A DNA stretch of 64,000 bases from a virus. Where the stretch lies: the IMG/VR virus record IMGVR_UViG_3300023202_000383, positions 186,001 to 250,000 of that record. One strand, given 5' to 3'. Made by a program: the position numbers and the translations under genes. Under the pieces are notes generated by a model. That model saw nothing but the letters and a program-made list of their open reading frames with translations. It was not told the origin of the DNA and did no database searches. Of the stretch, positions 8,964 to 16,525 are shown in pieces (positions within the stretch are counted from its first letter, which is position 1; each line of letters opens with the position of its first letter).

Positions 8964-9678
8964 TATTAGTTTGTTCGATGTCGTTTTTGAACCGCTGCAC
9001 GATAAAAGAGTTGGGTATGTCATTGGAGACGGAAATGTTGGTGATGATCTAATTAATGCAGCCACATTCCAGTTGATGGATAAATATGATATTGATTATG
9101 ATATATGGTTGCCAGGAGACAATGCTAAATATGATGTGCTTACATATAGCGGCGGCGGCAATATGGGGTCATACTACCCGAAAACTTTAGCAGTAAGGAG
9201 AGAAGCATTAAAGACTGGAATTCCAGTTATTATATTGCCGCAGTCATTTATGTGGCCGGAAGATCTTGGGTATTATAAAGTATACGCTAGGGAGTTAGCT
9301 AGCTTGGAATTATGTGATGGGATTTTGGCTCCTGATTTGGCTCTTGGCTATGAAGCAGATTTTGATATTGGCGAGCCTATTTATGATGAAGGCTTGTTCC
9401 TGCGAGGTGACAGGGAGGGCTTATTTGGGGATATAGGGAGCATTGGTGATCCTATATATATGGTAAAAGACTACATTGAATATGTTGAATTGGCTAGTAG
9501 ATATAATCATGTAATAACAGACAGACTACATTTTGCAATATCGGGTCTTTTGTGCAATCGCAAAGTTACGATTCTTCCAAATTCGTATCACAAAAACATG
9601 AGCATGTATGAGACTTGGTTAAAAGACTTGGGGTGTAACTATTCAGACTCCCCAATCCTTCCCAGCGTTGGCGACTAA
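8953..9678 (+). CDS. Polysaccharide pyruvyl transferase family protein
   Basis: 241 residues. GYVIGDGNVGDDLINAATF matches the N-terminal GDxNxGD motif of PF04230. Further motifs are YSGGGNMG, IILPQSF and the C-terminal VITDRLHFAISGLLCNR. These enzymes add pyruvate ketals to sugar hydroxyls, for example on capsule or exopolysaccharide. It lies downstream of and overlaps a glycosyltransferase gene, consistent with a joint glycan modification. The 3' end overlaps a convergent glycosyltransferase gene by 36 bases. Confidence 0.82.
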   Translation: MVIDISLFDVVFEPLHDKRVGYVIGDGNVGDDLINAATFQLMDKYDIDYDIWLPGDNAKYDVLTYSGGGNMGSYYPKTLAVRREALKTGIPVIILPQSFMWPEDLGYYKVYARELASLELCDGILAPDLALGYEADFDIGEPIYDEGLFLRGDREGLFGDIGSIGDPIYMVKDYIEYVELASRYNHVITDRLHFAISGLLCNRKVTILPNSYHKNMSMYETWLKDLGCNYSDSPILPSVGD

Positions 9679-10329
9679 TTGGCCTGCTTCGATGTTATTC
9701 AGGCTTATATTCATGTTTCTATCCATCATTGACCTGTCTTGATTCTCGATGTTGCCATATCTGTCTTCGTCTCCGTGATCTATCCATTTTAATATATCTG
9801 TCGGTTGCCAATAAAACTTTATTCCTATTGCTCTGGCACGCATGATTAAATCGTCATCTTCGTACCCATACCCCTCAAACTCTTCATTATATCCACCCAT
9901 ATGGTAAAACCACCACCTTTTTATTGCTATCCTTCCGAATGCTCCATTCCAATGTTTGGGTTCACTTTTTGAGGCCATAAAATTATAGCCGCCATTGAAT
10001 ACCTCTCTCAGTTTTTGCATGTATTCCTTGGTTACTATGTTATCCGCGTCGAGATTTACTAATATTGCCCCATTGCCCATCTTATGTGCTATGTTTTTAG
10101 CATGTGGCGGCCTAAAATACTTTGGTTTATCGGTTCTTTTGAATTTTAACTTGCCCGTGTTGATATGGCTTTGCATATCATTGTATATCCATTCTTCTAA
10201 TCCATCGGTTGAGCCATAATCTAGAACGACGAATTCCACATCATCTTGGCTATTATTTATGCTTTCTTGGAGTGTTTGTTTTAGATGGTGCAATCGATTC
10301 ATGCAAGAAGTGCAAAAACTAATATACAT
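9643..10329 (-). CDS. Glycosyltransferase family 2
   Basis: 228 residues from the ATG at 10329, which has AAGGA seven bases upstream; an in-frame ATG at 10335 is too close to that site. GT2 features: MYISFCTSCMNRLHHLKQTL, VVLDYGSTDGLEEW, the metal motif NLDADN, and GGYNEEFEGYGYEDDDLIMR, the ED acceptor-side motif. It transfers a sugar from a nucleotide donor. It belongs to the dispersed glycan set of this phage. Confidence 0.85.
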   Translation of the reverse strand: MYISFCTSCMNRLHHLKQTLQESINNSQDDVEFVVLDYGSTDGLEEWIYNDMQSHINTGKLKFKRTDKPKYFRPPHAKNIAHKMGNGAILVNLDADNIVTKEYMQKLREVFNGGYNFMASKSEPKHWNGAFGRIAIKRWWFYHMGGYNEEFEGYGYEDDDLIMRARAIGIKFYWQPTDILKWIDHGDEDRYGNIENQDRSMMDRNMNISLNNIEAGQLVANAGKDWGV

Positions 10330-10366
10330 ATCCATATCCTTGGAGGTTGGACCATTTAAATACTAA

Positions 10367-10450
10367 TGCACGGAGAGGGACTTGAACCCCCAAGCCCTTT
10401 CGGGATCCGAGTTACAGTCGGAGATGCTACCAATTACGCTCTATCCGTGC
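10367..10450 (-). tRNA. tRNA-Tyr (GTA), class II
   Basis: Seven-pair acceptor stem (GCACGGA/TCCGTGC), discriminator A, anticodon arm TCCGA-CTGTAAC-TCGGA giving GTA, a long variable arm (TCCCGAAAGGG) and a standard T loop TTCAAGT. Bacterial tRNA-Tyr is class II, so the fold agrees with the anticodon. CCA is not encoded. Confidence 0.9.
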
Positions 10451-10469
10451 AGGCGTGAAAAGATAAATT

Positions 10470-11099
10470 ATGGAATTAAGACATCCTTTAAAGAATGATA
10501 TATGGGCTCTGGAACTATTCGACTTTATGGAGGGCGGCTTCTTTGTAGAAGCTGGTTGTACCAATGGAAAAAGCGGTTCTGCTACGTGGAATCTCGAAAA
10601 AGAATATGGATGGAATGGCCTGTGTGTGGAGCCAAACCACGTGATGTATGGGAAAATGATCAATGCTGGATGGAGATCATGTCATACAGCCAATGTTTGT
10701 TTATATGATAAGGAAGGTGAAATAACTTTTGCCGAATACCATGATGGCTCTGATGTATTCAGGAGCCATATTATAAATAACTGCAATGACAAAAATTTGC
10801 CAAAACCAGACAAGATATCAGTGAGACGATGCGTTTCGTTAACATCTCTATTGGATGAAATATCGGCACCAAAGATTATTCACTACTGCTGCTTAGATGT
10901 TGAAGGAGCCGAGTATAAGGTACTCAAAGGCATAGATTTCAATAAGTATAAGATATTGTCTATGTCTGTAGAAGTTAGTAAGAATTTCACTACTAAATGT
11001 GCTAAATTAATGCTTAAAAATGGGTATATTAGATCAACTAATAAATATACTGACAAACCATTTGAACAGTATTGGATTCACAATAGCATAACGCCCTAG
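10470..11099 (+). CDS. FkbM family methyltransferase
   Basis: 209 residues. FFVEAGCTNGKSGSATWNLE and WNGLCVEPNHVMY form the SAM-binding region. LDVEGAEYKVLKGIDF is the diagnostic FkbM motif. The family uses SAM to O-methylate sugars or other small groups. The gene sits between tRNA genes of opposite strand and its TAG stop lies inside the tRNA-Asp gene. A glycan substrate is inferred from the neighbours. Confidence 0.88.
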   Translation: MELRHPLKNDIWALELFDFMEGGFFVEAGCTNGKSGSATWNLEKEYGWNGLCVEPNHVMYGKMINAGWRSCHTANVCLYDKEGEITFAEYHDGSDVFRSHIINNCNDKNLPKPDKISVRRCVSLTSLLDEISAPKIIHYCCLDVEGAEYKVLKGIDFNKYKILSMSVEVSKNFTTKCAKLMLKNGYIRSTNKYTDKPFEQYWIHNSITP

Positions 11100-11164
11100 A
11101 CGGGGATCGAACCCGCAGCCTTTCGCGTGACAAGCGAATGATCTTCCACTTGATCTTCTAGGGC
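11092..11164 (-). tRNA. tRNA-Asp (GTC)
   Basis: Acceptor GCCCTAG/CTAGGGC with discriminator G, anticodon loop CTTGTCA giving GTC, T loop TTCGATC. G73 and GTC are normal for Asp. The stop codons of two protein genes, one on each strand, fall within it. Confidence 0.92.
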
Positions 11165-11542
11165 TTGTTCTCTATCTCTAAAATCGCATCAATCATGTCA
11201 TCAACCATCTCGAATGGGTCGAATGATGGATCGTGTGCTTCGTCCAACCTGAATTGTATTTCGTATTCAGCCTTTACGTCTACTGGCGATTTCCGTATTG
11301 CCGATAAGTCATAAAATGGGAATTCTGGTAGATCTTTTTCATATCTCTCTTATCGAATTGATCTTAGAACACCCAGCAATCCAGTCATTGCCAGATATCA
11401 AAAAGCATCCGTACAGACTAACTGACTCATGTACAACATTTAATTGCAGGTCTAAATATATCTTGTCACGCAACAGCTTGTGTATTGCGTCGACTAACGA
11501 GTTTTCTTTAGTATATGGCATAATATTCTCGCTATATTCCAA
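11158..11542 (-). pseudogene. DPxFDP-family small protein, frameshifted
   Basis: Two open segments join by a +1 shift near 11341, in a GAGAGA run. The first (MEYSENIMPYTKENSLVDAI onward) stops at 11339. The second continues RYEKDLPEFPFYDL and ends with DEAHDPSFDPFEMVDDMIDA. The joined product, about 125 residues, has the N-terminal helix and the C-terminal DPSFDP box of a family with about ten members in this window. Its stop lies in tRNA-Asp. It could be a true pseudogene, an assembly error, or programmed frameshifting. Confidence 0.55.
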
Positions 11543-12054
11543 GCGTCGCTGTCACCCCTATGGTGTGTTCCTTCCATTGGGATTTTGCAGATCTCGCATG
11601 CTTCTTTAAGGCCAACTTCTCTTCTCAGTCCCGCAGCTATCGCAAACAATGTTTTTGCATTCAAATGCCGAGACCCGAAAGGATACCATATCTTGTGGGC
11701 TCTACATACCTTGTTGAATTGATTGCGGTCGTAATCGCCCCAGCTCGCCCAGAGTCGAGCGGTTGTGTCGTACTCTTCTTTGAGTATGGCACATGCTTCG
11801 GCCAGTGATATTCCGTGTTCATCTATTTGCTCTTGAGTGATGGTTGTCAATTGGGTACAGAAATCACTAATGTTAGATCTGGTTGGGGTGACCAATATGC
11901 TTCTTTTTTCTTCAGGTCGAAGCGTTTTGACATTTATCGGGCATATCCCGATCTCTATGATGTCGCTTTCTTCCCCTCTCGGAGGCGATGTGTCCCAGCA
12001 AGTGGACTCGATGTCGACCACGATTATTTTATCTTGCTTCTTATGTCTACTCAT
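11494..12054 (-). CDS. DEDDh 3'-5' exonuclease
   Basis: 186 residues. IIVVDIESTCWD carries the first acidic pair, DIIEIGICPI and TTITQEQID follow, then SWGDYDRNQFNK with the second acid, and HHRGDSDAWNIARIL with the HxxxxD motif. It resembles the ERI1/KapD branch of RNase H-fold exonucleases, acting on RNA or DNA 3' ends. The start has a strong AAGGAGAT site. It overlaps the next, frameshifted gene by 49 bases. Confidence 0.88.
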   Translation of the reverse strand: MSRHKKQDKIIVVDIESTCWDTSPPRGEESDIIEIGICPINVKTLRPEEKRSILVTPTRSNISDFCTQLTTITQEQIDEHGISLAEACAILKEEYDTTARLWASWGDYDRNQFNKVCRAHKIWYPFGSRHLNAKTLFAIAAGLRREVGLKEACEICKIPMEGTHHRGDSDAWNIARILCHILKKTR

Positions 12055-12075
12055 AATATCTCCTTATTGATTGAA

Positions 12076-12146
12076 TCCGCCCGGATGGAGTTGAACCAAC
12101 GTCGGACCGTTATCAGCGGTCTGCTCTACCGTTGAGCTACGGGCGG
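12076..12146 (-). tRNA. tRNA-Ile (GAT)
   Basis: Acceptor CCGCCCG/CGGGCGG, discriminator A, anticodon loop CTGATAA giving GAT, T loop TTCAACT. It is 71 bases, slightly short in the D arm. First of four adjacent tRNAs. Confidence 0.9.
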
Positions 12147-12221
12147 TTAAACTTGATCTATTAACTTCTGAATTCTTTTATAGGAATTGTAACAACTCTG
12201 AAGCTAGATAGAAATAATAAA

Positions 12222-12304
12222 CACGCCGGGTAGGATTCGAACCTACAGGCCCTTTGCGGGCACGGTTTTGGAGACCGCTTGGCTCACCAATGCACTGCCG
12301 ACGT
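12222..12304 (-). tRNA. Class II tRNA with CCA anticodon (Trp codon; serine-like body)
   Basis: 83 bases. Acceptor ACGTCGG/CCGGCGT, discriminator G. Anticodon stem GCGGT/ACCGT with loop CTCCAAA, so positions 34-36 are CCA. A 15-base variable region GCCCGCAAAGGGCCT forms a four-pair stem. T arm GTAGG-TTCGAAT-CCTAC. Standard tRNA-Trp has a short variable loop. A long arm with G73 is the tRNA-Ser layout, and seryl-tRNA synthetase reads the arm rather than the anticodon. Its charging is therefore uncertain. Confidence 0.8.
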
Positions 12305-12318
12305 ATAAGAATGGGGAA

Positions 12319-12391
12319 TGGACCTGGAGGGATTCCAACCCTCGACCTCTTCCTTGCAAGGGAAGCGTTCTCGCTACTGAACTACAGGCCC
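12319..12391 (-). tRNA. tRNA-Ala (TGC)
   Basis: Acceptor GGGCCTG/CAGGTCC has the G3-U70 pair that identifies Ala. Anticodon stem CTTCC/GGAAG, loop CTTGCAA giving TGC, T loop TTGGAAT. Discriminator A. Confidence 0.93.
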
Positions 12392-12424
12392 AAAATCGCA
12401 AACCGCAATTGAAATTAAATCCAA

Positions 12425-12496
12425 TGGAGCCATTGGGATTCGAACCCAAGATTCTACCATGCCATGGTAGCGTGATCCCTGTTTCACCATAGCCCC
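12425..12496 (-). tRNA. tRNA-Ala (GGC)
   Basis: Acceptor GGGGCTA/TGGCTCC with the G3-U70 Ala identity pair, anticodon stem CTACC/GGTAG, loop ATGGCAT giving GGC, T loop TTCGAAT. A second alanine isoacceptor next to the TGC one is unusual in a phage. Confidence 0.88.
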
Positions 12497-12548
12497 ATGT
12501 GATAGGGCTTTTTATTACGCGACGCCCCGAATTCCACAAATACCGCAT

Positions 12549-13238
12549 TCAGTTTTTGTTTGCGTTGGCTTGTTCGCTAACATCCTCCCATTTTTCCCAT
12601 TCTGCTTCTAGTTTGTCTCTCGGCAAATCTGGTAGGTGGTGCATGTGTATTACTTTTGGTCTAGCAACTAATTTAAAGTTTGACGACCTAACATTCCATT
12701 CTGGCGAAAGTTTTTGTACGTTTATGTCTCTGTTGAATATTAGGTGGTTTAGAACAGATTGGTCCGATGTCCACCCTTCTTGTTCACCTATCTCATTATA
12801 TCTATCTATTGCTTCGTCTAAAACATTTATCACTCTGTCATTCATCCTATAAAATATTACACCAGTATTTAAGTGGCCTGGGTTATATCCCAAAAACAGT
12901 TTCTTGTCGTAATCAACACTCATATCTTTAGCTGCTGCGATATCAAAATTAAACCACATCACATCTTCTGGCCGACTTAGTATCTCGGTATCTGAATCGA
13001 AGAAAACTGTTTGGTCATATGGTGATGCTCGTAATGCTCGGAGTTTTGTCAAACCCCAATTATCATCCTGCTCTATTGGTCTCTGAGTTATTTTCATAGA
13101 TCCTGCCAGGGGCAGAATCGCGTCTGTGAATATGGTTATTGGTATATCACTCAGTTTCCTTAGGCTTGCTATGCTATGCAAAGCCCATCTATTGTACATT
13201 TCTCCAGTAGCAATATAAACAGCCCCATATGTCGCCAT
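12549..13238 (-). CDS. Glycosyltransferase, GT8-like
   Basis: 229 residues. VFFDSDTEI is the DxD metal motif, with HLNTGVIFYR, TSDQSVLNHLIF and VIHMHH in the order seen in GT8-type retaining galactosyl/glucosyltransferases. AGGAG lies upstream of the ATG. It probably acts on a cell or virion glycan together with the other transferases here. Confidence 0.75.
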   Translation of the reverse strand: MATYGAVYIATGEMYNRWALHSIASLRKLSDIPITIFTDAILPLAGSMKITQRPIEQDDNWGLTKLRALRASPYDQTVFFDSDTEILSRPEDVMWFNFDIAAAKDMSVDYDKKLFLGYNPGHLNTGVIFYRMNDRVINVLDEAIDRYNEIGEQEGWTSDQSVLNHLIFNRDINVQKLSPEWNVRSSNFKLVARPKVIHMHHLPDLPRDKLEAEWEKWEDVSEQANANKN

Positions 13239-13247
13239 TATTTAAGT

Positions 13248-13424
13248 TCATTCTCCTCTGATTGCTTTATTTATTGACTTAGCCATATCTTTTACTAACT
13301 TCTCTTGTAAGTCAGTACCATGCAGCTTTTTAAGATTTTGTGTGGTTTCAAATGTCCATACTCCCATCAACTTACGTTCTTTTACAAATCGTTTGTAAAT
13401 TTGATGTAGTAGACTTCCCCACAT
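13248..13424 (-). CDS. Small basic protein
   Basis: 58 residues, ATG 13424 to TGA 13248, starting MWGSLLHQIYKRFVKERKLM. It is helical and basic. It ends within the ribosome-binding region of the GT8-like gene, so the two appear co-translated. No family recognised. Confidence 0.5.
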   Translation of the reverse strand: MWGSLLHQIYKRFVKERKLMGVWTFETTQNLKKLHGTDLQEKLVKDMAKSINKAIRGE

Positions 13425-13429
13425 ATCAA

Positions 13430-13780
13430 TTAAATACCGTCGCGGCTGCGGCGGGTATCCGACTCCGCGAGTGAATCGGCGATTTCGGTATTCTTGTGTG
13501 GGTATTCGCTGTCGAACTCAACAAGTAGTGCCAGTTGACTCCGCTCGTAACGCAAATGAGTATTGTCTAGATGCTCGAGCAAATTCAGCCAGAGTTCGTA
13601 TCCCGCGCCAGTGACGTTGCAGTCTTTCGCTTCGACAACGAGCTTTTTCAGCGGGGATCGGCGCTCATCCAGTTCAATTGCGTATTCGTTTAGAATCTCT
13701 TGCACCTGCGAGGTGTCATCGAGCGTCCCCGAGAGCGTGATCCTCCGAGGTCCTCGAATGAGTTTGAATTTTTCAGCCAT
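13430..13780 (-). CDS. Hypothetical protein, possibly STAS-like, in GC-rich insert
   Basis: 116 residues from the ATG at 13780, which has AAGGAGAAG upstream. RITLSGTLDDTSQVQEIL and LKKLVVEAKDCNVTGAGYEL weakly recall a STAS or SpoIIAA-type fold. The GC content and codon choice (CTC, GAG, CGC) differ sharply from the neighbours, as in the fragment just upstream, which suggests recent transfer of 13430 to about 14285. Function not established. Confidence 0.55.
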   Translation of the reverse strand: MAEKFKLIRGPRRITLSGTLDDTSQVQEILNEYAIELDERRSPLKKLVVEAKDCNVTGAGYELWLNLLEHLDNTHLRYERSQLALLVEFDSEYPHKNTEIADSLAESDTRRSRDGI

Positions 13781-13854
13781 CTGTCTTCTCCTTCTCATTC
13801 TACGATTTTGGTTGAGACTCTTGGGATGCCGCAACCATTGTGATTGTAGCAGTT

Positions 13855-14292
13855 TCAGGTACTCTTAGGCCGAATGGATCGAAGATTCTTGTATTTCTCA
13901 AAATGAGGGCTGTCTTCTGGAATGAACAAATGATCGTGTGGCTGCATGTAGCGGATCGCGAAAGCAAGCACCGGACACGTGAGCACCGACTTCCACCGGG
14001 GATTGTAAACGGCGGGGGATCCACATCCATGGTAGAACTGGCCAAGCATGAGGCCCACATCTATAAAGATCGGCTTGATCTGGTCATATAATCTGTCAAT
14101 CGGCTCGCATGGTTTGCCTTTGGCTAGCGGGTAGCTGTCGAAAAACGTGAGAAAGGTCTTCAGGTTTGTCGGGTCGGCCGGCATGCCATCTCGGTCGACG
14201 TCATGTACGGGTTCTGTACGAAGAAAAAGCTCGATTTGTTCACACAGCTCTGTCTCAATATTGGCGCAGAAATTGTTGGGGCACGTTTCTTG
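13855..14292 (-). pseudogene. 5'-truncated gene, possibly DUF6875-like
   Basis: The frame is open from just after a TAA at 14293 down to 13855. Upstream of the first ATG (14184) it already reads like protein, beginning QETCPNNFCANIETELCEQ. Later segments PIFIDVGLMLGQFYHGCGSP and VLAFAIRYMQPHDHLF resemble a DUF6875-type pattern, a match I hold loosely. No start codon lies at the proper distance, and the sulfotransferase fragment abuts it. I read it as the 3' part of a transferred gene that lost its start. If the ATG at 14184 is used, a 109-residue product is possible. Confidence 0.5.
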
Positions 14293-14557
14293 TTATATCT
14301 TCAGCTGCTTCTTGTTGATAAAAATAACTTGATACTACTAAATCCCACGGGTTTCTTACGAATGCGAATTTGAAATATTCTTCCCAACACCCAATATGTT
14401 CTTTTAATTTAGACGCTGGTACATGGTGAGCATATGGCGAGTTAGGATCATTTTTTGATCGTATATCTGAATAATCATTCAGCGCATATCTAATGCTGCT
14501 ACTGCCGGTCTTAGGTATAGCAATGAATATGAATTTGTACTTGTGTGACAGCCTCAC
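14255..14557 (-). pseudogene. Sulfotransferase, 3'-truncated
   Basis: 100 residues from a GTG in a GTGA overlap with the upstream gene. KFIFIAIPKTGSSSIRYAL is a clear PAPS-binding P-loop and FAFVRNPWDLVVSSYFYQQ is the 3'-phosphate motif, as in carbohydrate sulfotransferase family 2. Family members continue for another 100 or more residues. Here the frame stops 25 residues later, exactly where base composition switches to GC-rich sequence. It is probably inactive and truncated by recombination. Confidence 0.65.
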
Positions 14558-14745
14558 TTGGCCAATTCTTCTAGCGGGGCACCATTTTCGTCTGCTATGA
14601 TAATTCTATGACCTTGTTCTTGGTGCTTCCTGATATAGTCGAAGGCCACCACCGATCTTCGTACAACTTCTCCCGGTGCGATATTTTGGTCTAATGCACG
14701 CTGTTCGACAATTTCTTCAGCTTCACCTGTTAGGTTAACATTCAT
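14554..14745 (-). CDS. Ribbon-helix-helix-like small DNA-binding protein
   Basis: 63 residues from the ATG at 14745, with GGAGG eight bases upstream. The pattern MNVNLTGEAEEIVEQRALDQ then APGEVVRRSVVAFDYI is a short strand plus two helices, as in Arc/MetJ or antitoxin-type RHH proteins, and is followed by RIIIADENG. A perfect 10-base inverted repeat covers its ribosome-binding site, which suggests self-regulation. No toxin gene lies beside it. Confidence 0.6.
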   Translation of the reverse strand: MNVNLTGEAEEIVEQRALDQNIAPGEVVRRSVVAFDYIRKHQEQGHRIIIADENGAPLEELAK

Positions 14746-14752
14746 CTTCTTA

Positions 14753-14777
14753 TCCTCCACAATATATTTGTGGAGGA
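14753..14777. promoter_or_regulatory. Inverted repeat covering the RHH ribosome-binding site
   Basis: Arms TCCTCCACAA and TTGTGGAGGA, perfect over 10 bases with a 5-base AT spacer. In the minus-strand RNA the right arm contains the GGAGGA that sets the start of the RHH gene, so the hairpin would hide it. As DNA it could also be the operator for the RHH protein. Confidence 0.55.
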
Positions 14778-15170
14778 CTATTTGGAACTACATCTCTTTG
14801 CTATTGCTTCATAATAGATTTTGGCTTTTTCATACATATCTCTTTCCAGCCAGTGCAGTCTGCAAAATACACCGAGCAGAAAGATTCTCTTAAAGTTGTT
14901 CTCCATCTCCCCGTCGTAACCATATGCGAATTTTTTCTTTTCTATATCGAACACGACTGACGAAACTGGGTCCAGCTCGGCCTCTACTCGTCCATCGGGA
15001 AGTGCTGTGAGCGTACTGTATGATACACCGCACGCCGGATCATCGACAGAAATATAAAGCTTTTTGGCTTCCGGGTTTTCTATATCATATTTTATTTTAT
15101 CATCATCAATCCAAATCAAGTTCATACCAAATGGGCCAGCGTCAGTGGATATTGTTATGCTAGTGTTCAT
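14778..15170 (-). CDS. DPDA-family small protein
   Basis: 130 residues. LIWIDDDKIKYDIENPEAKK followed by LYISV is the family signature, and VVFDIEKKKFAYGYDG is the second conserved strand pair. C-terminal helices end the chain. It is one of four adjacent related genes at 14778-16482, which overlap or nearly touch each other, so they arose by tandem duplication and divergence. Function unknown. Confidence 0.6.
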   Translation of the reverse strand: MNTSITISTDAGPFGMNLIWIDDDKIKYDIENPEAKKLYISVDDPACGVSYSTLTALPDGRVEAELDPVSSVVFDIEKKKFAYGYDGEMENNFKRIFLLGVFCRLHWLERDMYEKAKIYYEAIAKRCSSK

Positions 15171-15534
15171 TATTGCTCGCTATTAATTCCAGATATTCTT
15201 TGGCACTTTTATTAAATAATTTTATGTTGTGCTTATCAAATATTATCGGAAAGTTTGTGAGGCTAGTATACACTCTGCTGTTTCTGGTCTGCGCCCATAC
15301 TCTGTTTTCAATATCTATTAAATATCCACATTCTACTAAGTAATCGAATGATTTACCAAACGATACATAAATATGGCGTGCCTTCGGATTATCAACATCG
15401 AACCTTACATTTATATTATCTAGCCATGCCAATTTTATGTCATATAAATCGCCACCAACATAGCATTTATATACGCCATTTATGGCAGTAGGTGCGCCGT
15501 CAACGTCAATCAGAAAAATATTACTCATTGCCAT
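15160..15534 (-). CDS. DPDA-family small protein
   Basis: 124 residues; an ATG two codons later (15528) is an alternative start. LAWLDNINVRFDVDNPKARH then IYVSF is the signature, and GYLIDIENRVWAQTR the second strand pair. The N-terminus has its own beta segment. It overlaps both neighbours in the tandem array. Function unknown. Confidence 0.6.
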   Translation of the reverse strand: MAMSNIFLIDVDGAPTAINGVYKCYVGGDLYDIKLAWLDNINVRFDVDNPKARHIYVSFGKSFDYLVECGYLIDIENRVWAQTRNSRVYTSLTNFPIIFDKHNIKLFNKSAKEYLELIASNNEH

Positions 15535-15910
15535 AGTATTTATTCGTGTTCTTTTTGAGAAACGTTTCTGTAGTTTCTAATAGTTGCTCAAAATACTCTC
15601 TTCTGAATCCGTTTTTTGACCATTTGGTGCTTATGTCTTCCCACCCCTTAATTTGTGGTCTTACATCATGTATTGTGTGTTTATGTGTACCACCTGATTT
15701 TCTAAGCTCTCCATCATAATGGACTGCAGAGATCCGTTTGTTAATGATGTCAATTACCCAGCATATAGGCTTATGGATTTGCACACACACTAATTCAGCG
15801 TCCGGATTGTCAACGTCTTTTCTGACATATCCATTGTCATCAATCCATACTAATTCCATTTCGTTGATATATAATACCCTATTGAACAGGCTGTATTTTC
15901 TTGAACTCAT
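15521..15910 (-). CDS. DPDA-family small protein
   Basis: 129 residues from the ATG at 15910, chosen because a longer start overlaps the zinc-ribbon gene by 71 bases; MELVWIDD at 15862 is another possibility. LVWIDDNGYVRKDVDNPDAE then LVCVQI, and WVIDIINKRISAVHYDG, are clear family motifs. C-terminal helical part. Function unknown. Confidence 0.6.
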   Translation of the reverse strand: MSSRKYSLFNRVLYINEMELVWIDDNGYVRKDVDNPDAELVCVQIHKPICWVIDIINKRISAVHYDGELRKSGGTHKHTIHDVRPQIKGWEDISTKWSKNGFRREYFEQLLETTETFLKKNTNKYYGNE

Positions 15911-16184
15911 TGGTATCGCCCTCGTGTCCGCAATCAGGGCAGCTACCAATCATTTCGTTCATTGATGTGTCTGGGTGTATTTCTTTGCATGTGGCTTTTT
16001 CAGAACCACAATTTGGGCATTTGTAATATGTAGGAGTAAACTCCATATGTGTGATTGACCCGTCATCTTCGATATTCAAGCCTAGGGAATTTGCGAATTT
16101 TTTGAACCCAGGTGTAATCGATTCTGGGTCTAGCTTATTTGTTTCCTCTGACAGTACCTTATCAAGTTTATCTTTATAGTCCAT
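15879..16184 (-). CDS. Zinc-ribbon protein
   Basis: 101 residues. CPNCGSEKATC and CPDCGHEGD give two CxxC pairs 25-30 residues apart, as in TFIIS-type zinc ribbons. The N-terminal half is helical. AGGGA lies before the ATG. It sits within the DPDA tandem array and overlaps its neighbours on both sides. A role in transcription or nucleic-acid binding is possible but not shown. Confidence 0.65.
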   Translation of the reverse strand: MDYKDKLDKVLSEETNKLDPESITPGFKKFANSLGLNIEDDGSITHMEFTPTYYKCPNCGSEKATCKEIHPDTSMNEMIGSCPDCGHEGDTNEFKKIQPVQ

Positions 16185-16482
16185 CGTTGTTCCCTAAACG
16201 TTTTAAAGAAAATTCAGCGTCTGCTATATATGGACCTATAGTAGCAGGATCTGACTCCCAGCCGCATATTTGCATGGCGTCTGGCCCATCGGTTATTTTG
16301 GCTGGGCCATTGTAATATTCCATGACTCTAGATGCTCTCTTATTTTCTATATCTACTACAACTATTGATGTCCAATAGTTAATTAGAACACATATAGCTT
16401 CTGAATCCGGATCATCAATGTCATGGCGGATCCGCCCATCGTCATCAACCCATACTAAACAGTTGTCCAATTTATAAAACAT
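16174..16482 (-). CDS. DPDA-family small protein (clearest copy)
   Basis: 102 residues. CLVWVDDDGRIRHDIDDPDS then EAICVLI is the most complete form of the signature, followed by IVVVDIENKRASRVM. It starts 44 bases after the tRNA-Asn gene with no evident ribosome-binding site and overlaps the zinc-ribbon gene by 11 bases. Function unknown. Confidence 0.65.
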   Translation of the reverse strand: MFYKLDNCLVWVDDDGRIRHDIDDPDSEAICVLINYWTSIVVVDIENKRASRVMEYYNGPAKITDGPDAMQICGWESDPATIGPYIADAEFSLKRLGNNDGL

Positions 16483-16525
16483 TATTGATTGGAGGTTCGA
16501 AACTGTGCTTTGCCATATATTTGAA

